Of a stretch of 64,000 nucleotides of DNA, positions 36,609 through 45,019 are shown piece after piece. The notes beneath the pieces were generated by a model. The model did not search any database and was not told where the DNA came from. It saw only the letters and a program-made list of their open reading frames with translations. Within the stretch, counting starts at the first letter, position 1. Each line of letters begins with the position of its first letter. The position numbers were made by a program, and so were the translations under genes. Where the stretch lies: positions 30,496 through 94,495 of the forward strand of contig JAFXEX010000028.1 of NCBI GenBank assembly GCA_017520825.1. Reading direction: 5' to 3'. The stretch is from Clostridia bacterium (lineage in GTDB: Bacteria; Bacillota; Clostridia; Oscillospirales; SIG627).

Positions 36609-37823
36609 ATGATTAACGTAGCAATACTCGGCTTTGGCGTCGTAGGCTCAGGTGTTGGCGAGGTTATCGTAATGAATAACGAAAAGCTTGCCAAAAGCCT
36701 CGGTGACGGCATTGCCGTAAAATATATTTTCGATAAGCGTGAATTTGAAGGCACTCCCTGGCAGAAGCTTGTAGTCCACGATATCGATATCATTATGAAC
36801 GACCCCGACGTCAACGTGGTGGTTGAATGTATGGGTGGCGCTCATCCTGCCTACGAATTTTCACTTCAGGCAATAAAGAAGGGAAAGAGCGTGGTTACCT
36901 CAAACAAAGAGGTAGTTGCCAAATTCGGTCACGAGCTTTTGTCTGCTGCCCGTGAAAACGGAGTGGGCTATATGTTCGAGGCAAGCGTGGGTGGTGGAAC
37001 TCCCGTAATTAGACCCTTGGTAAAATGCCTCGTTGCCAATGAAATCGACTCGGTTTGCGGTATTCTCAACGGTACTACGAACTATATACTTACAATGATG
37101 AATAAGTATTCCGAAAGCTTTGAATCAGCCCTTTCTGCAGCGCAGGAAAAGGGATATGCAGAGCGTGACCCCTCCGACGATATAAACGGAATTGACACCT
37201 GCCGTAAGATATGCATACTTGCAGACATTGCCTTCGGCTACGGTATGGATTCAACCACGGTATATGCCGAGGGTATTACGGCAATCAGAAACAAGGACGT
37301 TGCCCTTGCTGAAAAGCTTGATTCATCCATTAAGCTTCTCGGCCGTGCCAAGAGAGTGGGAGACAGAATAAGCGTTATGGTTGCTCCCTTCATCGTCTCC
37401 AGCGAGCGCGTTATTTCGGGCATTGACGACGTATTCAACGCCGTTGCCATCAACGGAAACGCAGTTGGCGAGGTAACTCTTTGTGGAAGAGGCGCAGGCA
37501 AGCTTCCTACTGCTTCGGCTATGGTTGCCGATATAGTTGACGTAGCAAAGAACGGTGGTCTTAACGTTTCATGGTGTTCGCCCGATGAGACTCCCGACGG
37601 AATTCTTCTCACTCCCGACCAGGTTGAGGATAAGTATTACGTAGCCTTTGCCACTCATGATGCAAGCGCCGTTGAAGAGCAGATGGACGTCAAGATTCTT
37701 TCTCAGGACGCATCTGAGATTGCAGTTGAAACTCCCAAAATGCCCTACGGAGAGCTTAAAAACAAGCTTTCTGCCCTTGAAGCAAAGGAAATTAAGGCAG
37801 TATCGGTTATCAGAATATTTTAA
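36609..37823 (+). CDS. hom: Homoserine dehydrogenase
   Basis: 404 residues. Rossmann domain INVAILGFGVVGSGVGEV, catalytic domain with VVTSNKEVVA, YMFEASVGGGTPVIRPL, GILNGTTNYILT and GYAERDPSDDINGIDT (substrate and catalytic Lys/Asp region), then an ACT-like domain from about 340. It reduces aspartate semialdehyde on the path to threonine and methionine; the ACT domain usually means feedback by threonine. Stands alone with its own promoter. Confidence 0.95.
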   Translation: MINVAILGFGVVGSGVGEVIVMNNEKLAKSLGDGIAVKYIFDKREFEGTPWQKLVVHDIDIIMNDPDVNVVVECMGGAHPAYEFSLQAIKKGKSVVTSNKEVVAKFGHELLSAARENGVGYMFEASVGGGTPVIRPLVKCLVANEIDSVCGILNGTTNYILTMMNKYSESFESALSAAQEKGYAERDPSDDINGIDTCRKICILADIAFGYGMDSTTVYAEGITAIRNKDVALAEKLDSSIKLLGRAKRVGDRISVMVAPFIVSSERVISGIDDVFNAVAINGNAVGEVTLCGRGAGKLPTASAMVADIVDVAKNGGLNVSWCSPDETPDGILLTPDQVEDKYYVAFATHDASAVEEQMDVKILSQDASEIAVETPKMPYGELKNKLSALEAKEIKAVSVIRIF

Positions 37824-37826
37824 ATA

Positions 37827-37866
37827 AAGAAGCAGTAAAAACTATCAGTTTTTACTGCTTCTTTTA
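37827..37866. terminator. Bidirectional terminator hom / FkbM gene
   Basis: A 17-bp perfect stem AAGAAGCAGTAAAAACT with loop ATC, then TTTA on the plus strand. The minus-strand gene's stop codon touches the hairpin. Confidence 0.85.
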
Positions 37867-38958
37867 ATATGCAATCAGCTCAATATCCCACGCCGGAACG
37901 TATCTGCATTTCTGACGCAGAGTGTATTTGTAATCTCCGTTCAATGAGGAGATTTTTTCAAAAATTTCAAAAAGGTCACGGTGATTGTGGTAGATACTCA
38001 CCCTCAAAACAGGCTTGTGCTCCGAAATGATTTTTGCGCATCCCTCAATCGCCTTTGCCTCACAGCCTTCAACGTCCATTTTTATAAGGTGTGGAATAAA
38101 GGGTAGAGAAGCGTCACCCGTGGTCGCCTTCACCGAGGCGCATTTCTTCTTCTGAAGGTTTTCACTCATCAGTACGTTTTCCTCTATTATGGTGTTCATC
38201 CCACCACCCGAACGCAATACAAGCTCTGTTTCCTCATTCCATATAAGAGCGTTGAAAAGGTGACAGTTCAAGTCCTTGGTATTGGCTTCAAGCTTTTTAA
38301 AGGTCTTGGGGTCGGGCTCGTAGCCTGCTATGAGTTCAAGACGGGGATAAAGTGATTTTGCTTCAAGAATTGTATCACCCGTATACGCACCGAAATCTGC
38401 AAAGCTCTCAATACCGTTGGGGTTGTATGGGATATCGGAGGCTTTTCTCAGCTCCTCAATCCGTTCAAGATATGAAAGCTCACCCGTATACTTGTAAAGC
38501 ACCACGGCTTCAAAAAACTCCTTGCCAACGCCGTCCAAAGCATTATAAGTCTTGTCAAGTCTTTCACCGTGCTTTTCAACGAAGTCCTCGTCAAAGATTT
38601 CCAGATGGTTACCCGACACGTTGATATCGGGAACTTTTAATTTGTGTAGCTCGGCAATTCTGTAAAAGTTTTCTATAACCTCGTCAAGTCTTGTGGCAAA
38701 GGCAGACAGTACCGTAAAGTCGCCCAGCTCGTCCTCAAGGTCGGACAGCTTTTTTACGGTAAAGCCCATAAAGCTCTGATACCTGACGAAGCCGTCACTT
38801 GCAAATATTCCCGAGCATTTTAATCCAAGACTTTCAAGAATTGACAAAAGCTTTACTGCGCCGTCACCCATTCCGTAGAGCACTATAGGCTTGCTTTCAC
38901 TTTTCAGCTCCTTCCATAAGGAAGGAGTATTTTTCATTATTTCAAATACTTTTTTCAT
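37864..38958 (-). CDS. FkbM-family methyltransferase
   Basis: 364 residues. The N-terminal part (to about 95) has a Rossmann-like VLYGMGDGAVKLL sensor; the C-terminal part is the FkbM SAM domain with FADFGAYTGDTILEA, GYEPDPKTFKKLE, IKMDVEGCEAKAIEG and the end LRVSIYHN. Such enzymes O-methylate sugars or secondary metabolites. The start is put at the ATG giving MKKVFEIMKN; the TTG 21 bases upstream lies in the promoter -10. The promoter would leave only a few bases before the ATG, so the mRNA may be leaderless. It diverges from the phage-like module. Confidence 0.82.
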   Translation of the reverse strand: MKKVFEIMKNTPSLWKELKSESKPIVLYGMGDGAVKLLSILESLGLKCSGIFASDGFVRYQSFMGFTVKKLSDLEDELGDFTVLSAFATRLDEVIENFYRIAELHKLKVPDINVSGNHLEIFDEDFVEKHGERLDKTYNALDGVGKEFFEAVVLYKYTGELSYLERIEELRKASDIPYNPNGIESFADFGAYTGDTILEAKSLYPRLELIAGYEPDPKTFKKLEANTKDLNCHLFNALIWNEETELVLRSGGGMNTIIEENVLMSENLQKKKCASVKATTGDASLPFIPHLIKMDVEGCEAKAIEGCAKIISEHKPVLRVSIYHNHRDLFEIFEKISSLNGDYKYTLRQKCRYVPAWDIELIAY

Positions 38959-38967
38959 AGTGATAAA

Positions 38968-38996
38968 AGTATAACACAAAATGCTTTCAAAATCAA
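38968..38996 (-). promoter_or_regulatory. Promoter of the FkbM gene
   Basis: Minus strand: TTGATT, 17 bp, TATACT. The -10 ends only 9 bases before the ATG. Confidence 0.7.
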
Positions 38997-39002
38997 TAAT
39001 TA

Positions 39003-39038
39003 TGTCAGTAACATGTCATTGTATGTCAGTGTTTGTCA
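39003..39038 (+). promoter_or_regulatory. Four phased TGTCA repeats over a promoter
   Basis: TGTCA starts at 39003, 39014, 39024 and 39034, spacings of 11, 10 and 10 bp, about one helical turn each. Three are followed by GT and one by TT. They lie between the two divergent promoters and run across the -35 and spacer of the rightward one. This is the layout of an operator for a protein binding cooperatively on one DNA face. Confidence 0.65.
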
Positions 39039-39048
39039 GTGATATAAT
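39019..39048 (+). promoter_or_regulatory. Promoter of the phage-like module
   Basis: TTGTAT, 18 bp, TATAAT. The weak -35 sits within the TGTCA repeats, suggesting activation or repression there. Confidence 0.65.
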
Positions 39049-39070
39049 GTGATTGAAAGAAGGGATGACA

Positions 39071-40657
39071 ATGAAATTTAAAGTAACCGAGCAAAATCTT
39101 GAAATCCAAGCCCCTGCAGTTATAAGCGAAGGCGCAATAAATTTTGTAACCTTTGAGCTGAGCTGTGACGAAAGCTGGGCAGAGTTTGTGAAAACCGTGA
39201 GGTTTAAGCATGAGAATTCAGATGACGTGTACGATATGCCCGATATCAAGGAGGGCGTGACCTACTACGTTCCTGCCGAGGTGTTGGCAAAGGGCAAGGT
39301 ATACGTTGGTGTCCTTGGAGTTTTCGCCGTAGAGCACGTTGCCACTACCACCAAAGCCTATTTCACCGTAGACGAGGCAGTAGAGCATGGCAAAACGCCG
39401 TCCACCACTCCCGACGCTTATGCCAAATACGTAAACGACGTGGTGGAGCACAGAAAGGCAAGCGAGGGAGCAAAAAAGGCAGCCCTCGACTGCCTTGAAA
39501 AGTGTCAGAAGCTTATTTCCGACGCCGAGACCTTTTCACGCGCTGCAGTTATTTCGAGATACAAAACCGAAAAGCTTGCTGAGGAGGTTTCGGGTATGCT
39601 TGACGCTGTGGGCGTTGTATTCGGCGACATCAAAAGGATAGAGGAACGGCTTACCTCCATTGACGGAATGCTTTCCAATTCAGAGCAGAGGCGTGACAAC
39701 GGCGAGCAGGTGAGAATACTCTCCGAAAACGGCAGAGCCTATTCGGAGGAGGACCGACGCAGCCGTGAGAGTGAAAGAGTGGTTGCCGAAACCATGAGAG
39801 CAACTGCCGAAAACCTAAGAGCGCTCAACGAGGAAAGGCGTGACAGAAAGCTTTGTGATGTTGATGAAAGATTAAAGGCTCTTGAAAACGCAGACCCTGC
39901 AGTGCTGACCTGCATTACTGCCGTTGCCGAGGGCGAGGGAGAGGTAATACTGACCGACGACTGTATTACCAACACCGACTTTATCTCTCTTTTCGGCAAC
40001 ACGTCCGTTGTTGACGGACGGCTTTACGGTGTAGGAGAAAAGGGCTTTGTTACTTTAAAAATCAATGACAAAATAATTGATATCCCTATTTCACAGCCTC
40101 TGCAAAGTGCAGGTGAGGTGAGGGACGAGCTGAGGCTATGTCCCGACGGAAGCGTTACCGTTATTCGCCGAACGGCAAAAATGACAGTTGAGCCAAACGC
40201 CTCGATTTTGCGTGACAGCAAGGATTCAGGGCGCATAATGTACGTCACCCCACTTACCTCGCCAACACCCTCGCTTACGGTAACCGACGGCGTTTCAAAT
40301 ATGTTTTCGTATGGGTCTGAGGTTGACAGGGACAGCGTATGGATAGGTGGAGAATACGTTTTCCTCTATCTTGATAAAAGCGCTTACCCCGATTCCCAGA
40401 CGCTTTGCGAAAGACTTACTGAAAATCCCTTGAATATAGTTTACCCCATTTTCAAGGAAACGTTTGAGCTTGAGGGCAGTATCACCCCATTCACCCTTGA
40501 TTCACCCGTTACCGTAAGCACGGAGGGCAGACTTTCGGTACAGTACAAAAAAGATATTTTTAAAGCGTTTGAAAAAATCGGCGCAAGGCTGAAAAGCCTT
40601 GACGAAAAGACAAAGGAGGAAAAGGATGACAATAGTACAGAAATTAACATCGCGTAA
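39071..40657 (+). CDS. Phage-like baseplate/tail-fibre protein
   Basis: 528 residues; start at the ATG 7 bases after GAAGGG. The first 105 residues form a beta-rich domain like the N-terminal modules of phage upper-baseplate proteins. Residues about 110-285 are helical and Glu/Arg-rich with repeats such as NSEQRRDNGEQVR and SEEDRRSRESERV, expected for a trimeric coiled-coil stalk. The remainder is beta-rich and would be the receptor-binding or carrier part. Placed before holin-like genes, it resembles the end of a phage tail module. No other phage structural genes are present. Function inferred from architecture. Confidence 0.65.
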   Translation: MKFKVTEQNLEIQAPAVISEGAINFVTFELSCDESWAEFVKTVRFKHENSDDVYDMPDIKEGVTYYVPAEVLAKGKVYVGVLGVFAVEHVATTTKAYFTVDEAVEHGKTPSTTPDAYAKYVNDVVEHRKASEGAKKAALDCLEKCQKLISDAETFSRAAVISRYKTEKLAEEVSGMLDAVGVVFGDIKRIEERLTSIDGMLSNSEQRRDNGEQVRILSENGRAYSEEDRRSRESERVVAETMRATAENLRALNEERRDRKLCDVDERLKALENADPAVLTCITAVAEGEGEVILTDDCITNTDFISLFGNTSVVDGRLYGVGEKGFVTLKINDKIIDIPISQPLQSAGEVRDELRLCPDGSVTVIRRTAKMTVEPNASILRDSKDSGRIMYVTPLTSPTPSLTVTDGVSNMFSYGSEVDRDSVWIGGEYVFLYLDKSAYPDSQTLCERLTENPLNIVYPIFKETFELEGSITPFTLDSPVTVSTEGRLSVQYKKDIFKAFEKIGARLKSLDEKTKEEKDDNSTEINIA

Positions 40658-40841
40658 ATTTTGGGCAGGAATAGCAGGCGTTATAGCTCCCATACTCGTT
40701 CTGCTCAAAATGCCCGAAAACGAAATTACTACGGTTACTGCTCTCGTAACTTCCTGTGGCACGCTCATTGCTTATATTTTCGCCGAAACCTCGGTGGACG
40801 TGGCAAGAGAGGAAAGGGGAGAAGCAGATGCTTCTAAATGA
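40626..40841 (+). CDS. Phage-holin-like small membrane protein
   Basis: 71 residues, starting at the ATG after AGGAGGAAAAGG and overlapping the tail protein by 32 bp. MTIVQKLTSRKFWAGIAG leads into a first helix, a short Glu-containing turn and a second helix (TVTALVTSCGTLIAYIFAE), then a charged tail. The two-helix plan with KLTSRKFW is common in holins of Firmicutes phages. Holins open the membrane for lysins or toxins; no lysin gene follows. Confidence 0.7.
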   Translation: MTIVQKLTSRKFWAGIAGVIAPILVLLKMPENEITTVTALVTSCGTLIAYIFAETSVDVAREERGEADASK

Positions 40842-41061
40842 AGCCGTAATCGTAGCTTTACTCAGCCTTATAGGAACTGCAATCGGTTCCTTCGGTGGTA
40901 TACTTTCTTCACAAAAAATGGTCAAGTACAGACTGTCAAAGCTTGAAGAAAAGGTGGATAAGCATAATCACCTTGTGGAACGGGTTTCAAGCCTTGAGCT
41001 GCGCAACAAGGTTTGTGAGCACAGAATAGAAAAGCTTGAAAACAAATGCGAGCAATTCTAA
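40828..41061 (+). CDS. Small membrane protein with coiled coil (XhlA-like)
   Basis: 77 residues; the ATG has GGGGAGAA upstream and lies inside the holin gene. An N-terminal helix (about 5-28, Gly/Ser/Ile-rich) is followed by a charged coiled coil (YRLSKLEEKVDKHNHLVERV and onwards to the end). XhlA-type proteins have a coiled coil plus a membrane helix, usually in the opposite order, and assist holins in defective prophages. Called by context as much as by sequence. Confidence 0.6.
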   Translation: MLLNEAVIVALLSLIGTAIGSFGGILSSQKMVKYRLSKLEEKVDKHNHLVERVSSLELRNKVCEHRIEKLENKCEQF

Positions 41062-42497
41062 TTTGCATAAACCACAAGTGAAAATCTGCCACCACTACCC
41101 GTAACGCTCAACGGAGAAGCACTCTTCGTTGAGCGTTTCCTTATTTTAAGGGTATTTTGTCCATTCGTCTCATATTCTTCTCCGTCAACAGTAAGCACGG
41201 GGGAGTCTTCGCTTTTTTCGAAGACAAGCATTATTTCAAGGTCCTGCCCCTCTGCCTCTGCATTGAATTCCCCCTTTAGAATTCCCTCGTATATACTTGC
41301 CCTCTGCAATATTTCAACGGCACGTCTTCCGTCAAGAAGTCCGTAACCACTTCTCAGCCTTATAAATTCGCTTATAGCAGGATTACCTTCAGTTGATACG
41401 CTTTCGGTGTCGCAGGACATAAGAATAAGAGCCTTTACCGTCAGATAAGTATATCTGCCCTGACATGCTTCAAGTATGGCGCAGGCAATTCCACTTACCC
41501 AGGGACATGCAAAGCTGGTGCCGAAATTGGCAAAGTTAATATTCCCGTCGCCGTCGCCGTAGCCTACCCAGGCGCCCGGGGCTACAAGGTCGGGCTTATG
41601 TACGCCATTTTCATTGTAGCCCGAGCAGGAATCCTCACTTTGACACCACACCGACCAGGGTGAAGAAAGGGGAGTATCGGGATAATTCTTTGTCGCAAGA
41701 TTCCCCACTGCTATTCCGTTCTCGGCTCTGCCGGGACTGCTCATGCTTCTCGAATTGCCCGAAACCGTTACGAAAAGGAAATCTCCGTTTCGTATAAGTC
41801 GGTCAATCTGTCTGTCAAAATCCGAGTATTCACCCTTTATAATCCCTGCGCTGTAATTGATTACCCGAACGCCAAGCTCTGCCATTCTTTCTATTGCCTC
41901 GAAAACGTTTTTCGTGGTTTTAGCAGGCGCGAAAAAGGCTTCGGCGTTCCGTGATGCTCCGAAATAGGTTGTGCCATCTACCTCAATTTTCCGTCCTACT
42001 ATCTGTGATAGCACTGCCGTGGGATGAGTATTTACTTTCGGTGGGAGGAAGGAGGGTAAAACCGTTATATCAACTCCCTCAAGACTTAACGCATCTGAAT
42101 TGAAAATGAGATTTTCTGCTGCAATAACGCCGACCTTTACGCCCTTCCCAGTGTATCCTTGTCCCGAGTTGAAAAGGGGAGAGTTAGTCCCATTTATACT
42201 GTCTGCCCCGATTTGTGTCAGCAGTATGTCGTCACCCTTTACGGTAGGCTCATCAAATTCATATTCCGACCAATCCGAAAAAAGCGCGTCCTTTTTTACC
42301 TGCGATAATTCGCCCTCGTTCAGTAGCACAATTACCGTCGGTGTCATTTTCGATACGTGAATACGTCGGTGGGACGGAATTCCCACTCTTTCAAGGAATG
42401 CGAGATTTTCGGTATAATAATCGCCTGATTCACTTTCCTTCAGCCAAAGGTAAGCCGAAAAAAAGTCTCCGACACCGTCGGAGATTTTTTTGTTCAT
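41058..42497 (-). CDS. Subtilisin-like (S8) protein with altered catalytic Asp
   Basis: 479 residues, no signal peptide. The fold is S8: GKGVKVGVIAAEN (110-130), His158 in NTHPTAVLSQIVG, the oxyanion Asn248 in VSGNS, and Ser328 in FGTSFACPWVSG. The usual catalytic Asp in the VIDTG strand is Ala126, so activity may be lost or rebuilt by a nearby acid. A beta domain follows after about 400. ATG at 42497 is preferred to the GTG 9 bases earlier. Its first codons form a terminator-like hairpin. It converges on the holin module with a 4-bp overlap of the 3' ends. Confidence 0.8.
   Translation of the reverse strand: MNKKISDGVGDFFSAYLWLKESESGDYYTENLAFLERVGIPSHRRIHVSKMTPTVIVLLNEGELSQVKKDALFSDWSEYEFDEPTVKGDDILLTQIGADSINGTNSPLFNSGQGYTGKGVKVGVIAAENLIFNSDALSLEGVDITVLPSFLPPKVNTHPTAVLSQIVGRKIEVDGTTYFGASRNAEAFFAPAKTTKNVFEAIERMAELGVRVINYSAGIIKGEYSDFDRQIDRLIRNGDFLFVTVSGNSRSMSSPGRAENGIAVGNLATKNYPDTPLSSPWSVWCQSEDSCSGYNENGVHKPDLVAPGAWVGYGDGDGNINFANFGTSFACPWVSGIACAILEACQGRYTYLTVKALILMSCDTESVSTEGNPAISEFIRLRSGYGLLDGRRAVEILQRASIYEGILKGEFNAEAEGQDLEIMLVFEKSEDSPVLTVDGEEYETNGQNTLKIRKRSTKSASPLSVTGSGGRFSLVVYAN
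42457..42483 (-). terminator. Terminator-like hairpin inside the S8 gene start
   Basis: On the minus strand, codons 5-14 read TCTCCGAC-GGT-GTCGGAGA, then C and seven T. An 8-bp perfect stem with a 3-base loop and U-tract is a complete intrinsic terminator by shape, yet lies within the coding sequence 14 bases after the ATG. Confidence 0.6.
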
Positions 42498-42517
42498 ATA
42501 TAACACCCATTGTTATA

Positions 42518-43033
42518 TTATTCAGTTTTTGCCGTTACCGTTACAAAGCTTGGAATTCGGTGTAGCCTTGGTAGGAATTTACCGAGAAAATCCTCTGTTT
42601 TAATCGTAACGGTGGTACTGTCAATGTTTGGATGAAAGCAAAGCTCGTCACATTTTTTAAGCTCTGAGTCAATGGCAATACCCACCTCTTCCTCGCCGTC
42701 AAAAACAAGACTGAGTGAGCTGAGATTTCCCGATTTACACCTGAGCTTTTTCAAGAGAAGCTCCTCACTTGCAAAGCTCAGCCTTGAGGTGCCCAGCTCC
42801 TTTGATACCTCTGCCGTTCTGAAGGTTTTTTCAAAGGGCATAACAAGGAGGTAAAAGCAAGAGCCCTTTCTGTCGGTGAGAAATATGTTTTTGCAATGGC
42901 GCGCCTTTATGCCGAATTCTCTGTCAAGGGCTTCCTTTTCTTCAAGGGTAAATCTTGGCTCGTGACGGTACACCTTGTGTTCAATTCCCCATTCTTCAAG
43001 CCTTTCAAGTATTATCTTTTCACATTCCGTCAT
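42518..43033 (-). CDS. YbaK/ProX-type aminoacyl-tRNA deacylase
   Basis: 171 residues. The pattern ILERLEEWGIEHKVYRHE at the start, ARHCKNIFLTDRKGSCFYLLVMP with the catalytic Lys, and LSLVFDGEEEVGIAIDSEL near the end match the prolyl-tRNA editing (ProXp-ala) group, which removes alanine wrongly loaded on tRNA-Pro. Acts in the cytoplasm in trans. One base separates it from the RseC-like gene upstream. Confidence 0.88.
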   Translation of the reverse strand: MTECEKIILERLEEWGIEHKVYRHEPRFTLEEKEALDREFGIKARHCKNIFLTDRKGSCFYLLVMPFEKTFRTAEVSKELGTSRLSFASEELLLKKLRCKSGNLSSLSLVFDGEEEVGIAIDSELKKCDELCFHPNIDSTTVTIKTEDFLGKFLPRLHRIPSFVTVTAKTE

Positions 43034-43034
43034 T

Positions 43035-43442
43035 TTATCTTCCTACAATTTCGTGCATTTTTATAGTGTCGTAGCTTTTTCGATTACGATGTACAAGCCA
43101 TATTATAAAATAGGTTAAAACGAAGGCTAAAACCGTTACGACGGCGTTTATTGCCACAGTGCCTCCAAGCATATAGGATAGGGCGTATCCCACTATTGCA
43201 GACAATAGGGGAAGCAGAAACACCGTTATGGCAAAGCCCATTACCGTAGAGGTTTTGGAATACAGAATCACTCTGTCTCCCACCTTTGCATCCAGCGTGT
43301 TTTTTACCACCGTTTCTACGGTAGACGCCTTGTCGCAATGGCCACCACAGTTAGCTCGGCAGGTATCGCAGGCAGTTTGCCGTTTCACTCCCACCGTGGC
43401 GTATTCGCCCTCAATTTTTAATACAAATCCTTCACTTAACAT
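43035..43442 (-). CDS. RseC/MucC-family membrane protein
   Basis: 135 residues; start ATG has TTGGAGA upstream and lies 11 bp inside the end of the oxidoreductase gene. A small N-terminal domain carries a cysteine set (CDTCRANCGGHC), followed by two membrane helices (about 68-88 and 92-115) and a basic tail. RseC proteins help SoxR reduction in E. coli and lie next to Rnf-type genes in others. Here it is next to an FAD oxidoreductase, which suggests a redox role. Confidence 0.85.
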   Translation of the reverse strand: MLSEGFVLKIEGEYATVGVKRQTACDTCRANCGGHCDKASTVETVVKNTLDAKVGDRVILYSKTSTVMGFAITVFLLPLLSAIVGYALSYMLGGTVAINAVVTVLAFVLTYFIIWLVHRNRKSYDTIKMHEIVGR

Positions 43443-44934
43443 AATTATCTCCAAGTATATAGCTTTCTGCAACTCTCAGTCCGTCAAGGGCTGCGCTGGT
43501 AATTCCACCTGCCCAGCCTGCCCCCTCGCCACAGGGGTAAACGTGGGGGAAGCCTTGTGCCTCAAGCCTTTCGTCTCTTGCTATTCTGACGGGTGACGAG
43601 GTGCGTGTTTCAACGCCGGTGAGCACTGCAGAGGTGTCTGCAAAAAACGAATGCTTTCCTGCAAAGCCTCTGAGTCCCTTTTTAAGAAGAGCCGTAATGC
43701 CATGGGGCAGAAGACCGTTCAAATCAGTACCTACAACGCCCAAGGGGTACGACGGCTCTACCTTGCCGAAATTGAGGGTGGCACGAGAGTTGAGAAAATC
43801 ACCCACAGTCTGAGCAGGGGCACGGTTGTCACGGGATATCTGCCACGCACTGCGCTCTATATTTCTCTGATACTCTATTGCTCCAATAGCGCTTCCACCG
43901 TAATCCGAGGAAAGCACCGATACTGCAATAGCAGCGTTTGAGTTTATTTCGTTTCGGTTGTGATAGCTCATTCCGTTGGTTACAATGGATTCCTCGTCGG
44001 AGGCAGACGCCATAACGAGTCCACCGGGACACATACAGAAGGAATAAACGCCTCGGTCACCCTCACGGAGTGACACCGAGTATTCGGCAGGAGGCAAAAG
44101 GTTTTCAAAAGCCGCCTTGCCGTAAAGGGAATATTCCACGTCCTCGCGTTTGTGCTCTATTCTCACTCCTACCGAAAAGTCCTTTCCTCTGACGTCAAAG
44201 CCCTTCTTCATAAGCAGTTTGTAGGTATCGTGAGAGCTATGGCCGATGGCAAGGAAAAGTGAGGGCGCAAAAATGCGCTCGTTACCGTTTATTTCAATCT
44301 CTACACCGTCACTCAAGGCGTTTACGTCGGTCATTTTAGAGGAGAAATGCACTTCACCACCAAGTGATATTATTTCCTCTCTGATGCTTTTTACTACACC
44401 CTTCAAGAGATCCGTTCCAACGTGAGGCTTTGCCTGAGTCAGTATTTCTCGGGGAGCGCCGTGCTCCACAAGGGTTTTCAGAATAAACGAGGTCCTTTTA
44501 TCGTTCACTCGGGTAATAAGCTTGCCGTCCGAAAAAGCGCCTGCACCACCCTCGCCGAACTGAATGTTGGAGCTTGTGTTCAGCTCGCCGAATTTAAGAT
44601 AGTGTTCAACGCTTTCAGCCCTTTTTTCTATCTCTTCGCCCTGCTCAAACACTATGGGCATATATCCCTGCCTTGCCAGAAGCAAGGCGCAGAACATTCC
44701 ACAGGGACCGAAGCCGATAATTACGGGCTTCAATTTGTTTTTTGGCGCTACTCCGTCAAGTCTTGAATCGGGATAGCATTGCGCTTCAAAAACAGTAACG
44801 TCGGGACTGTCCTTGAATTTTATTCCGTCATCGGCAGTTACCAACGCCGTTATTACGGTTTTTATATCGTTTTTCTTTCGTGCGTCTACCGATTTTTTAT
44901 AAACCGAAAAGGAATTATACCTTATACCAAGCAA
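43432..44934 (-). CDS. FAD-dependent oxidoreductase (conserved NAD(P)/FAD dehydrogenase)
   Basis: About 500 residues. It shows VIIGFGPCGMFCALLLARQGY (FAD-binding GxGxxG), SSNIQFGEGGAGAFSDGKL, FSVGVRIEH and CGEGAGWAGGITSAALDG, a conserved bacterial family annotated as FAD-dependent dehydrogenase with no firm substrate. The first usable codon is TTG at 44934, but sensible family-like sequence (IIELLVRNIRCSY) continues upstream in frame to about 45012, with only ATA codons available as starts, just behind AGTAGGTGA. The real N-terminus is therefore uncertain. It directly follows cdaR. Confidence 0.88.
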   Translation of the reverse strand: MLGIRYNSFSVYKKSVDARKKNDIKTVITALVTADDGIKFKDSPDVTVFEAQCYPDSRLDGVAPKNKLKPVIIGFGPCGMFCALLLARQGYMPIVFEQGEEIEKRAESVEHYLKFGELNTSSNIQFGEGGAGAFSDGKLITRVNDKRTSFILKTLVEHGAPREILTQAKPHVGTDLLKGVVKSIREEIISLGGEVHFSSKMTDVNALSDGVEIEINGNERIFAPSLFLAIGHSSHDTYKLLMKKGFDVRGKDFSVGVRIEHKREDVEYSLYGKAAFENLLPPAEYSVSLREGDRGVYSFCMCPGGLVMASASDEESIVTNGMSYHNRNEINSNAAIAVSVLSSDYGGSAIGAIEYQRNIERSAWQISRDNRAPAQTVGDFLNSRATLNFGKVEPSYPLGVVGTDLNGLLPHGITALLKKGLRGFAGKHSFFADTSAVLTGVETRTSSPVRIARDERLEAQGFPHVYPCGEGAGWAGGITSAALDGLRVAESYILGDNYVK

Positions 44935-45019
44935 TCGGAGAGCCGAGGCGATTGCCTCGCTCTCCGATTCACGATAAGAGCACCGTATATTACGTACAAG
45001 AAGCTCTATTATTTTTCAC

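Noticed and set aside
38352..38624. 90-codon plus-strand frame opposite the FkbM gene
   Set aside because: Antisense shadow; no ribosome site or recognisable motif.
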